A program made the position numbers and the translations under genes. The notes under the pieces were generated by a model. It saw only the letters and a list, made by a program, of their open reading frames with translations. It was not told where the DNA came from and did no database searches. Below, one piece after another: positions 7,683-18,696 of a DNA stretch of 64,000 nt. Location of the stretch: positions 1-64,000 of the forward strand of contig NZ_JAIVMF010000007.1 of the NCBI RefSeq assembly GCF_020176715.1, written 5' to 3'. The stretch's first letter is position 1. Each line of letters opens with the position of its first letter. Source of the stretch: Stappia stellulata. GTDB lineage: Bacteria; Pseudomonadota; Alphaproteobacteria; Rhizobiales; Stappiaceae.

Positions 7683-8201
7683 CTAATTGCGAGATGGAAA
7701 GAGCCCTTGCAGGGCGATACAGAAGTTCACCGCGAGGTAGGGCTGCATGTTCTCATGCGCCTGGCTGCCACCGACATTCGTGATTGTTCCCGCCCGCAAC
7801 TGGACTTCGTTCGCCCCCGGACTCCTGTAAAAATTGGCAGGGCTGTCCGCCAGGACATTGCCGACCGGTATGGGCGTATCACCTACTGCGGAGGAGCCTT
7901 CGAACTGGTGATCGTGTTGCGGCATTTCATTGGCGGAGAGCGTGTGCGTTTCTTCGCCGCTCTTTTGGCCTTCGGTATGAAACTGCCCGCCATTCGAGCG
8001 CCCGACATGGATCGGGGTGCGGCCGCGCAGGTCGGGAAGGGCGAAGCTCGTGCGACCGTCGCCTCCGTATGTGGTGCCGAGAAGCGAATACAGCGACTGG
8101 TTCTGGTTGATGGGAAGGATCTGTCCGTCACAAAAGCCCCAACCTCGCGGAGCAAAATTGAAGCCCATCATTCGAATTTCTGCAAGAAACGGCTCAGACA
8201 T
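7683..8201 (-). CDS. Phage tail collar domain protein (MdpB-like), copy 1
   Basis: A 172-residue tail-collar protein, first gene of the operon. Recognisable parts are MSEPFLAEIRMMGFNFAPRG, WGFCDGQILPINQNQSLYSLLGTTYGGDG, LPDLRGRTPIHVGRSNG, TLSANEMPQHDHQ and NMQPYLAVNFCIALQGLFPSRN. The Q-H-D-H-Q element matches the His-containing motif of the family, which in T4 gp12-type collars binds metal. The ATG at 8199-8201 has GGGAGGT 5 bases upstream. A strong sigma-70-like promoter with repeated elements lies at 8225-8259. It is the most divergent of the three copies in the middle loop. Confidence 0.91.
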   Translation of the reverse strand: MSEPFLAEIRMMGFNFAPRGWGFCDGQILPINQNQSLYSLLGTTYGGDGRTSFALPDLRGRTPIHVGRSNGGQFHTEGQKSGEETHTLSANEMPQHDHQFEGSSAVGDTPIPVGNVLADSPANFYRSPGANEVQLRAGTITNVGGSQAHENMQPYLAVNFCIALQGLFPSRN

Positions 8202-8224
8202 AAAGACCTCCCTTAAAACGGGTA

Positions 8225-8253
8225 AATTATCGGTCAATTGTAAAATTTGTCAA
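8225..8253 (-). promoter_or_regulatory. Sigma-70-like promoter of the tail-collar operon
   Basis: Read on the minus strand, TTGACA (8253-8248) is followed after 17 bases by ATAATT (8230-8225); GATAAT with a 16-base spacer overlaps it. It lies 24 bases upstream of the first collar gene. Two direct copies of GTCAAYTGTAA (8233-8243 and 8249-8259) overlap the promoter and could be regulator sites. Confidence 0.7.
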
Positions 8254-8259
8254 CTGTAA
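8233..8259. repeat. Direct repeat GTCAAYTGTAA overlapping the promoter
   Basis: Two 11-base copies, differing at one position, start 16 bases apart (8233 and 8249). They cover the -35 element and spacer of the tail-collar promoter. Spacing of about one and a half helical turns puts them on different faces of the helix. They may be operators of an unidentified regulator, or a duplicated promoter piece. Confidence 0.5.
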
Positions 8260-8393
8260 GTGGTGACCTTTTCCCGGTTTGCTACCACACCTGATCCTTG
8301 GAAAGGCCGGGGTCCTGATTGAGTCCGGCAATTCTCCTCGGGCTGCAGGCACCGCCCGTCGTTGCGGTATCCGCGCGCCGCGGCGCAGTTGGC

Positions 8394-8430
8394 AACGGCG
8401 GCACGCCATCGGATGACGGCCGCCGTTTTT
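8394..8430 (+). terminator. Hairpin with T-tract, oriented rightwards
   Basis: AACGGCGGC at 8394-8402 pairs perfectly with GCCGCCGTT at 8419-8427 and is followed by a run of five T on the plus strand. It lies just past the 3' end of the left-reading adhesin gene. On the minus strand the T-run is only two, so it would be a weak terminator for the adhesin and a better block to antisense transcription into it. Confidence 0.5.
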
Positions 8431-8436
8431 CTAAGG

Positions 8437-11400
8437 TCAGGGCAACGGGACGCTAGCGCCGCCCGTCAGGGTTCCCGTGATCGTGCTGCCGGAGAACACG
8501 AAGACATCCGCAGGTCCAGGATTGACGGTGTTGCCGGCGCCGCCGCCCGTGCTCAGGAATGTGGCGACGCTTGCCGTGTCATTGTCCGAGCCGCCATAGC
8601 CTTGAAGCTCGATCCGGGACGAGCCGAAGGAGAAGGCCTGGATACCCTTGGTGAACGCGCCGGCGGAGCCTGTGGCTGTAACGCCGGCTGCGAAATTCAC
8701 GCGCATGATGCCGGCAGAACCCGCCCCTGTTCCCGCTTCGAATGACAGGCCGTAAAGCGGGAATGCGCCGGCGGGTGCCACGGTGAAGGTGTTTCCGCTC
8801 CCGAAGGTCGCGTTGATCACACCGGTATTGTCGTTCGAGATCAAGACGGCACTGTCCTGATTGATCGCCTGTACGGTGTTGTTGGTCAATCGCGTGGTAT
8901 GGGTGCCGGCACCAAGCGCGGCGATACGCAATCCCACGCCCTGGTTCGAGCCGGACCCGGCAAGCGTATTGTTGCCGATCGTGTTATTTGTCAACTCGCC
9001 GCGCAAGTCGGTCGAAGCACTGGAGGCACCGCCGGTTATGATGTTGATCGCCGTGCTTTCGCCTGCGGCTGTGGCATCTGTGTTGACCTGGTTTCCGCTG
9101 ATATTGTAGGTGACCGTCGCGTTTGACTGATGTGCGATATCGATCGGAACGAAGATATTGTCGTTGAACGTGTTGTTGGAAATCGTGATCGATCCGCCAG
9201 TCGTGCCGCTATTGCTGTAAAACGCCACGCCCCGGGACCGGTTGCGCAGGAAAGTGCTGTTTCGCACCGTCGCGTTGATCTGCGCCGAGGACGTCATATC
9301 GAACAAGAGCCCGATGTTGCCGCCGGCGCCGGCATTGGTATCGCGGATCTCCACGTTGTTCATGTCGATGGTCAGCGTCCCGCTGCTGTTCTCGACCGTG
9401 AAGATATTCTCGTAGGACGAGTGGAAGAGCGAATTGGTGACGGTCGATCCGGCGCCGGTCAGCTCGTCGAAATGGACATTGTGAATATCGGGAGCGGCGA
9501 CGCCGGAATCCGTCGCATTGCTGAAGATCTCGCTATTGATGATCGTTATGTTGGCGACATTCGCGCCGTCGATACCGTGATTTCCGGAAAAACCGGTGAT
9601 CCGGGAGTTGTCCAGCGTGAACCCGCTGGAGTTTGAGATATCAATTCCGTCATTGCCGCTGTTGACGGTGTTGGTGCTGTCCGTCAGCACCATGTTTCTC
9701 AGCGTGACATTGTTGGTGTTGGAGATAAGGACGGCAGCTCCGGTCGTGTTCTGGACGGTGCCGCCGGTGCCCTGGGCGGAGAAACTGCCGCCGCCCGCCT
9801 TGTTCGATGTGCGTCCGCGGGTGCCGACGTTCACCGTTGTATCGCTGCTGCCTTCGCCCGTAACCGCGAACCCGCCCGACCCTGCATTGCTTAGCACGAT
9901 ACCGTTGGTTGCGCCGTCGGCGGACACGCTCTCGAACGTCACCCCGGCGCCGCCGATCGTGGTGTTATGGATATCGACTGCCGTGCCGGTGGTGCTTGTC
10001 ACATTTGCGGAGCCACCGATCACCACCGTTCCGCCGCCGCTGGCGAAAACGCCCTTTCCGGTCGTTGAGTTGATGGTGTTGGTGGTTGTCGAATTGAAAT
10101 TGATGGTGCCACCGTTTGTCACGGTGACCGCATTGCCCGACGTTGTGTCGATATCCGTGTTCGCCCCCGAAAAAGTGACGGTCCCATTGGCGTTGTTCGT
10201 CAGGCTGATCGCCGTCAGGCCACCGGTGCTGATCGTCTTCGTGCCGCCGGAGAAGGTGAATGTCGCGCCGCTGGCGCTGTTTGAGACGGACAGGCCGGTT
10301 CCGGCCGATCCGGTGATCGTCATGTCGCCGGTCAGGTTGACCGTGCCGCCGACAGTGTTGAACACCATTCCGCTGCCGGTGCTGCTCGTCGAACGTGTGG
10401 CCGTCGCATTCAGGTTCACCGTGGTGTTGGTGATATCGAACACCGCACGATTGTCCGACGTAATGCTGCCGGCGGTTGTCGTGCCGATATTGAGCGTCCC
10501 GGTGTTGTTGGCAAGAATGCCGGAGGCGTTGTTCGCGGCAATCTTGGTTACCCCGGTGAAGCTGAAGGTGCCGGTGTTGCTCACCAGCCTGATGCCGCCG
10601 CCGCTTTCTCCCGCATCGTCATAATCGATATCGAGCGAGCCTATGGTGATCCCGCCGGCACCCGTCGTCGTGTTGGAGATATCGACCGCATAGACGTCGT
10701 TGCCAAGTGCGTTGTTGGTGCGAATGGTCCCGTTGCTGATTGTGAGAACGCCCGCGTCGTTCGCCACGATCGCCTGACCGGTTGGCGCCGAACTGCGCTG
10801 GTCGTCGTTGTAGACGAGATTGGCGAAATCGATTGTGGCCGTGCTGTTGCTTGTCAGCACAAAGCCGTCGCCGGCGGATGCGGTGGCGATCGTGTGGTTG
10901 CGAACCTCGATTTGCGCCTGGAAATCGGCGGCAAAGCCCGCACCCGAACTGGTGATCGAGACGCCGCTGGCGGTCGGGTTGTGAATGATCGAACCGCCGG
11001 TCAGCGTGAAGCTGCCCGTGTTGGCGTTCAACCGGATGCCGGTCGCGACATTGTCGGCCGTCGAATTCGATCCGATCGTCACCGCCGCGAAGGTGAAGGC
11101 TCCGGAGGAAGCCGAAATGTCGATGCCGTTCGTTGTGGCGCCGGCGATATTCATTGATCCGCCGGAGAAAGTGCCCGATCCGCCGACATTCGTCATGGTG
11201 ACGGCGCTGCCGGAGATCTTTCCGGAAGACCCGAGACTGTCGAAACTGACACCGCTTGCGCCGATGGCAACCTGATTGAACGAGAGCAGGCCACCGGTGG
11301 CCGAGTTGATCGCCTGCGTGCCCGCGCTTGCGACATTCACGGTCAGCAGCGTGCCGGCGGTGCCATTGGCATCGAAACCGGTGCCGCTGTTGGTATCGAT

Positions 11401-14400
11401 GTCGAGCGCCCCGGTGAAATTCACCGTGGCCGTATCTCCCGCGCCCAGGTCGAGATCGACGCCGCCACCCGTGGACCCGGCATTGTTGATGGTCGTGGCG
11501 CCAAAATTGAACGTGCCGGTCGAATTCGTGATCCGCACGCCTGCGCCGGTCGAGCCGGTCACGTTGAGCGTGCCGATGTTGAGTGCCTGGCTCGCCGCGC
11601 CGCCCGACGCGTCACCCGCATCGACGAGAACACCGGCGCCGGTCGCATTGGTCGAACTCACCGAGGAAAAGCTTAGCCCCATGGTCAGCGGATCAAGAAA
11701 CAGCGCCGTGCCGCTCGTCGTGTCGATCGTGCCGGTGCCGCCACCCGTTAGCGCGAAGGTCGTTCCCGAGCCCTTGGTATTGACCTCAAGGCCGGTGCCG
11801 TTGGTGTTGTAGACGTTGAGCGTGACCAGTCCGAGTGAGCCGGTGGTGTCGATGAACGACACGCCGTCGCCCGAAACGCGGGAGCCTGTGCCCTGGCCAA
11901 CGTTCAGCGTTCCGGCGGCAACCGTGCCGCCGCCATTGATGTTGAAGTCGACGCCGGTAAACAGGATGCCGCCGCCCGTGCCGTTGCCGATTACCGCGTT
12001 GTCGGAGAACGCGCGCACGTTGACGCTGCTCGTCGTGGAACTGACGTTTTGACCGGTGATCTCGACGCTGGGCACGCCGGCCGCGGCACTTTCGAAAGTC
12101 GTGTTTCTGATCGACAGCCGCAGATTGTCCGGCGTGCCCGCGCCGGTCTCGTCGGCGTCGAGCGCCTGACCGGTGGAGCGGATCGTGTTGGTTCCGTTCA
12201 GGGAGACCGTGAGTGCGCCGGTGCCGGATGAATCCACGTCGACGCCGATGCCGCCGACATCGCCGGTATCGCCGTTTCCGCTCGATCCCATGGTGATGTT
12301 TTCCAGGGCCAAGGAGCGGTCGCTTGCGTCGGAGTTCGCGATCTGGATACCGGCCCCGCCGATGGCGGAAGAGGCGCCAAAGGTGATGTTGCTGAAGGAG
12401 CCTGACGCGTTGGTGAGCTGCAGGCCGGCGCCGCTCGCCCCGTCGATGGTGTTGGTGCCGGTCATCGTGCCGCCGAGCGACCCGCCCGCCGATCCGTCGA
12501 GGCGAACACCGCTGGTCAGCGCCAGGTCGGAGAAGGCGTAGGTCGAGGCGCCGGAGGTCGTTGCCAGATCGATGGCGAAGCCGCCGGTGCCGCCGCCGAT
12601 GCTGCTGGAGCGAACGGTCACGCTCTCGGCTGTCGAAAAACTCGCCGAAATGCCGTCGCCGGTGCCCGTGTTGGTGATGGCGACATTCTGGATGCCGGCG
12701 GACCCTGTCAGGTTGACCGTGTTCCCGCTGCTTGAGTTCAGCACCAGACGGTTGCTGTCGAGCGTGACCGTCGAGGTGATCGTCGAACTGCTGCCGAGGC
12801 CGGTCAGCAGCACGCTTGCGGGCGGGCCGCTCGCGGTGATGCCGAGCGTCGACACGTCGATGCTGGTGGTGCCGCTGTCGAGACCGATCAGGACCTGGCC
12901 GTTGTCCAGGGACAACGGGCCGGCCGTCGAAACCGTCTGCGTTCCGGTTCCGGTGTCGGTGTCGATCAGCACGATGACGTCGGCGGTCGCGGCGGCGGCC
13001 TCGGAAATCGAGCCCGGATCGCTGAAGGTACCGGCCCCGGAACTGTTGTTCTGGTCGACAACGAAGACGACGGGACCGGTCAGGTTCGAGACGTTGCTGG
13101 TTCCAAAGCCGATGTCTTCAAAGTCGTATTCGCCGGTCGCCGTGACGCCGGTCGTCACGATGGCGACATTGCCGGCAATGCCCGATGTATCGATAGAACT
13201 TGCGACCGGCGCCGAGCCGTCGCCGTACTGGAACCGCACGCCGTTGGCGATATTGGAGTTGGTGAGGTCAATACCGGTCTGAACGCCCTGGATGGTTCCC
13301 GACCCGGTGGTCACGACATCCTTGGTGTTGTCGTAGTCGGTAAGGTCGATGCCCTTGGAGCCGGTCTGGCTGGTGCCGGTGATATCGAGGGTGGCGAAGG
13401 TCACCTGTCCGTCGAAGGTGCCGCCGGACAGGTTGAGGCCCGTTCCCGTGCCGACATTGGTGATGTCGACATTGCCGAACGTCATGTTGCCGTTGGTTCC
13501 GGTCGCCCGGATGCCGTTGCCGCCGGTTCCCATGGCAATCGTCATGTCGCCGGTCGTCAGGGTGCCGGAGTTCCCGGCAAGCAGCAGGCCGTCGCCGCTG
13601 GTCAGCGTCAGGTTGACCGTGCCGAACTGCATGTTTGACGAGACGTTGGTTGCAGAGACGGCCGACCCGGTGGAACCGGAAATCGAGGTCGTTCCGCTGA
13701 CGTTCAATGCGCCACTCGATACAGTGTTCAGGCCAACGCCTACCCCGCCGACGCCTGTTCCCGTGATTGACGAGAAGTTCACCCCGCCTGCACCGAAGGC
13801 GATGCTGCCGAAATTTATGATCTGGGCATTGTTGACCGCAAGTGAACCGGTTCCGACGGACAGCGTGCCACCGAGCTGCACGACCATGCCGAAACCGCCG
13901 TCTGTTTCGATGTCGATGTCGGCGAAGTTGACGGTGACGTTCTGCCCCGAGTTGTCAATGAAAACGCCGGACCCGCCAACTGCGGTGGTGGTGCCGACGT
14001 CCACGGTTCCGGTGAAGGAAATCGAATGCGCACCCGTCGATGTGACCGAGGTGATGCCGCTTGTCGATCCGCCGTTGGCGACCACCGAACCCGCATGGGT
14101 GAAGCTGCCGCCGCTGCGGTTCTGCATCAGGATCGACGCACCAGTGGTGGTGCTGATCGAGCTGTCCGCGTCGAAGGTGAAGACCGCGTCGCCGCCGTCG
14201 ATCGAAAGCGTGTTGCCGCCCGCGATGTCGACATTCGTTGCCGTGACCGTGCCGGAGGCATTGTTGAACGCGATACCGTTCGCGGCGTTGCTGATGTCGA
14301 TGTTCGAAAGCGTCGTGGTGCCGGTGGCGTTGGTGAGCGTGATCGCGGTTCCGGTGGCGCCGGTCGAGGTGATGTTCGTCAGCGTCGAGCCGGCGGCGTT

Positions 14401-17400
14401 CAGCAGGATGTCGCCGGCGTTTCCGGAGAAGTCGACATCGTTGATCGTTGTGTTGGTCGAGGGCGTGATCTCGATGCCGACAGTGGCGAAATTCGAGACG
14501 CTGGAGCGCTCGATCACCGTGCCGGTCGCGCCGCCGGCATCGTTGATCGCCCGGGCTGCGGTGCCGTTGCCCTCGAAGTCGATGCCGGACACGCGGATGC
14601 CGTCGCCGCCGAGCGTGACCACGTCGTTTCCGGTGAAGGTCGTCAGCGTCGCCGCGCCGCCTCCGGTCGGGTCCGCGATGGTCAGCCCTGCGGAAAACAA
14701 CTGGATCGTCGGCGGGACGGTCAGGCTGACCTGGATCGCCTGACTGTTTCCAGCGCCGTCGCCAAAGGAGAGCAGCTGTTGGTTTGCGGCAAGGTTCAAA
14801 GTGTTGTTGGCGTTCGTGCCGACGGCGGTGATCGCCGATCCGTCGTCGATCAAGACAATAATGTCGCCGGCGCCGGCAGCGGCTTCAGCCGCGGCGAGTG
14901 TCATCGGGTTGGACGCGTCCGAACCGGATCCGTCGCCGCCCCCGGTCGCGTTTCCATCGGAATCGACGAAATAGATCGCACCGATGCCGAAACCCGCACC
15001 CGGACTACCCGCGAAATCCACGTCCTGGAAATTGTAGGTGCCGGCCACGGGCGCATTGGTGGCGTCGATGGCGGTTGTCGCGGAAATCGTCGAGCTCCGA
15101 TCCGTCGCGCCCTCGCCATCGCCATAGACGAAGGTGGCGTTGCTTGTCGCATTGAGAAAGACGCCGGTCTCGACCCCGGCGATGGAGCTCGAGGCGCCGG
15201 CTGCTGCCGGATCGCCGAGCCGCACGGTCTGGCCGCCGGTCAGCCCGCGCAGGTCGACACCGATCGTGCCGCTCGCCGATGTGCTGGTCACGTCGAAATC
15301 ATTCACCGTGACCGCACCGCCGAGCGTGGCGCCATTGAGGTCGAAGGCGACCGTGTTGGCGCCGGTCAACGCAATGTCGAGATCGGTGAAGCTGATCGTT
15401 CCGGTGTTCACGCCGCTGATGTCGACGCCGTTGCCGGTCGTCGAGGCGGTGACCGTGGTTGCGCCGAAGGCGACGTTGGCGGCGTTGCCCGATAGCGCGA
15501 TGCCGGCGTTCGTGGCATTTGTCACCGTCGTTGTTCCGGTCACCGTGAAGGCGTCGCCCGTCACCCCGGTCAGCGCAACGCCCGAGGCGCCGCTTGCCGA
15601 GGAAGACAGGCTGTCGAATGTGATGCCACCGGTGGCAATGGTCACGCCGGCGAGGGACACCGCCTGGCCGGCGCTGGCCGCGACGCTTGTTGCGCCCGCA
15701 TTGGCGATCCCGAGAGTTCCGCCGGTGCCGACCAGACCGGTTCCGCTGGTTGTCGTGATCGCCAGGCCGCCGTTGAAGCTGGCCGCTCCCGATCCGAGGG
15801 TGACACCCCTGCCGGTCGACCCCGTGCTGGTGGTGGTCACCTGGCCTGCAAATGTCACGGTCCCGCTGTTCGCGGCGGCAGTGCCGAGAAGGATATGATC
15901 GCCGTCGAAGCCGGAGTTGTTCTGAGTGGTGACCGCCCCGCCAAAGGCCACGCCGCCGTCTGAGCCTTGAACGGAGATATTCGCGGTCTGGGCGTTTTGC
16001 ACCAGCGCGGGTCCGGTGATGCCCACGGTTCCGGCGTCGACAGTGTTCACCAGGAGGCCGGTCTGCGCCCGGTTCGTGGTCAGGGAGGCGAAATCGGCGG
16101 CGAAGCCGGTTGCCGCGCCGGTGACGTTGCCGATCACCACGCCGGCGGTCGTCACCGTGCCGGCGCCGATCTGGGTCGTGCCGAAGTCGATGTTGACGCC
16201 GGTGGCGGAGATTGTATCGATGACGATGCCGCTTGCGGCCGCCACCGACGCCGTCTGGTTGATCGTGGTTGTTCCGAAGGCGATCGTCTGTCCGGCATTC
16301 GAGAGCCCGGAAATCTCGATGCCGTTCACATCGTAGTTGTCGAGCGTCGTGGTGCCTGTGACGGTGATGCTCGACCCCGCGCCCAGATCGGTCAGGGAGA
16401 TGCCGTCGTCGACGGTGCCGTCGCCGGAGCCGGTGATGCTGTCGAATGTGACGCCGCCCGCGCCGGTTCCGATGCCGGAGAACGACAGGGCCATGGCGCC
16501 CGCCGTGGTGATCGTTTCCGCCCCGCCGGTCGCGGCAACGGCGACGCTGCCGCCGCCTTGCGCGGAAAAGCCGGTCTGGCCCGTGGTCGCGATCTCAAGA
16601 CCGCCGGTAAAGGCGATTGCCGACGCCTGGCCGTTGTTGTCGATGTCGACGCCCGCTCCGCCGCCAAGCGCGGTCGTGGTGCCGAGAGACACCTGGCCGC
16701 CGAAGGTGACATCGCTCGCCGCCGTTGCGCCGGCCACGGAAATGCCACCGGCCGCCGGGCCGTTCGAGGAGATGCCGCCGAAGTGGCTGAAACTGCCGCC
16801 GATCCGGTTGGTGATCGACACGGCCGTTCCGGAGGTGTTGGTCACCGAACTGGTGGCGTTGAAGGACACCGCCGCATCGCCGCCGGAAACGGAAAGCGCA
16901 TTCGCGCCGGTAATGTCGACGTTGTTGCCGGTGACGGTGCCGCTCGCCCCGGTGAGCGACAGGCCTGTGCCGCTTGAATTGGTGATGTCGACATTGGTCA
17001 GCGTCACCGCGCCGGTCGTGTTGGTCAGCGCGATGCCGTTGACGGGCGTATCGGTGCCGGTGCCGATGGTCACGCCCTCGATGGTGAGGCCGGCGATGCC
17101 GGAGCCCGACAGGGCGGTCCCAAGCGTGCTGCCCAGCGTGATGTTGCGGATCGCATTGCCGTTCGCGATCGCGATGGTGCTGACCGCGCCGGACGAATTC
17201 GTCAATGTGGCCGCGCCGCTGCCCGGATCTGTGATCGTCACCGATCCTGTGGGCAGATTTGTGCCGGTGATGTTGGCGGCGATAATCAGCCCGGCGGAGG
17301 TGAAGGTCCGCCCGTCGCCGAAGGTGTCAATGGTCTGATTGTCGGCGAGTGCGAAGGTCGCGCCGGCGGTGTCGATGGCCGATCCGTCGTTGATCAGGAT

Positions 17401-18696
17401 GAAATTGACGGTCCCCAAGCCCGCCGCTGCGCCGATCGCCGTGGCGATGGAGGCGCGGTTGGCTGTGGAGGAGCCATCGCCGGTGCCGGTGGCGCTGGCC
17501 GCGATGAAATAGTTCGGCGTGCCCGATGTCGTGAAATTGAAGGGGCCCGAGAAGCCCGTCGTGCCGAAGGCATAGGAGCCGTTTGCGGCGTTCACGCCGA
17601 TGCCGTCGAGCGCGTAGGTGAGGCCGCCGATGTCGCCGCCGCCCCAGGTGAATACGGCATCGGGCGCGGCAAAGGCGCCGCCATTGGTGCCGAGCACCAG
17701 GCCGACATCCACATTGGTGATCGTGCCGCCATTGGTGATGGTGACCGTGCGACCGTTCTGCGTGCCCGACAGGTCGACACCCTTGCTGCCGGCCGTGCCC
17801 GCGCCCGTGATGTCGAGGCTCTGCATCGTCAGCGTCGCATCCGCGCCGGCCATGTTGAGGCCGGTGCCGCCGCCGAGCCCGGTCACATCCACGTCGCCGA
17901 AGGTCAGCGTGGCATTGTTGGTGTTGCTGAGGTCGATGCCGTCGCTGGTCGCGCCGGCGCCGAGGCCGCTCAGCGTCGTCGTGCCCGTGAAGCCGAATGT
18001 GCCGCCGCCGGTGACCGCGATGGCGTCGTCGCCGGTGTTCGTCGCGGTGAAACCGCTGACGTTGATGATGCCGGTATTGTTGGAGAACGACAGGGCATCT
18101 CCGGAGACGTTGCTGACGTTGATGTTCGAAAGCGTCGTCGTGCCGGTATTGTTCGCGATCGACAGGCCGTTGGTGCCGCCGTTGATCGTGATGTTGCTGA
18201 TCGTCGCCGACTGGTTGTTCAAAAACAGCGACGTGCCGGTGATGCCGGAGAAGGAAATGTTGCTGACGTTGGCATTGACCGCGCCGGTGACGCTGATGCC
18301 GTCGGTGGCGTTCTGGATGTTGAGGTCCGTCAGCGTGAAGTTGGAGACCGCGTTGCCGCCGATCACCGTCGTTCCGCCCTGGATGGTCAGGTCGCGGATC
18401 GTCACGCCGCTGGCGAGCGTCACCGTCGTCACGCCGGGATCGCCGTCGATGGTGCCATTCGTGCCCGACAGCAGGAAGTTCGTCGTCGAGCCGTCGGCGA
18501 GCTGCACCTGGATGCTCTCGCCGCCGCCGATGAGCGTTTGCCCCGACTGGAGGGTGATGCCGGATGTCGTGATCGGTCCGCCACCGCCAAGGGCGATGAC
18601 GATGCCGTCCGTTCCCGCGTTGGCGACAGCCGTGGCGAGCGAGGTCGGATCGGCGAAGCCGCCCGTGCCGCCGCCGGCCTGGTCGGCGTAATAGAC
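8437..18696 (-). repeat. Coding repeats of the adhesin passenger (four beta-helix modules)
   Basis: Four restarts of the same opening element are encoded at about 18695, 17511, 14974 and 13071. Each has an aromatic-x-V/A-D or A-S strand, a Gly/Ser-rich turn, a P-x-S-L-type or A-x-A-x-A helix, a D-x-I-V-L-I-D-x-G strand and L-x-x-x-Q-x-L/I-x-x-F/G-G. Between them run irregular 18-25-residue coils. The DNA is correspondingly rich in GCCGGTG/GGTCAC-like short repeats, which also create long meaningless open frames on the other strand. Confidence 0.7.

Noticed and set aside
3851-8201. Prophage or tailocin
   Set aside because: Only collar-type proteins are present. There is no portal, terminase, capsid, sheath, tube, baseplate, lysis or integrase gene.
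9596-18691. Long open frames on the plus strand across the adhesin gene (for example about 342-490 residues at 13349-15495 and 17618-18691)
   Set aside because: They are antisense to repetitive, GC-rich adhesin codons, have low-complexity Pro/Val/Ala composition and match no domain. The repeats keep the opposite frames open.
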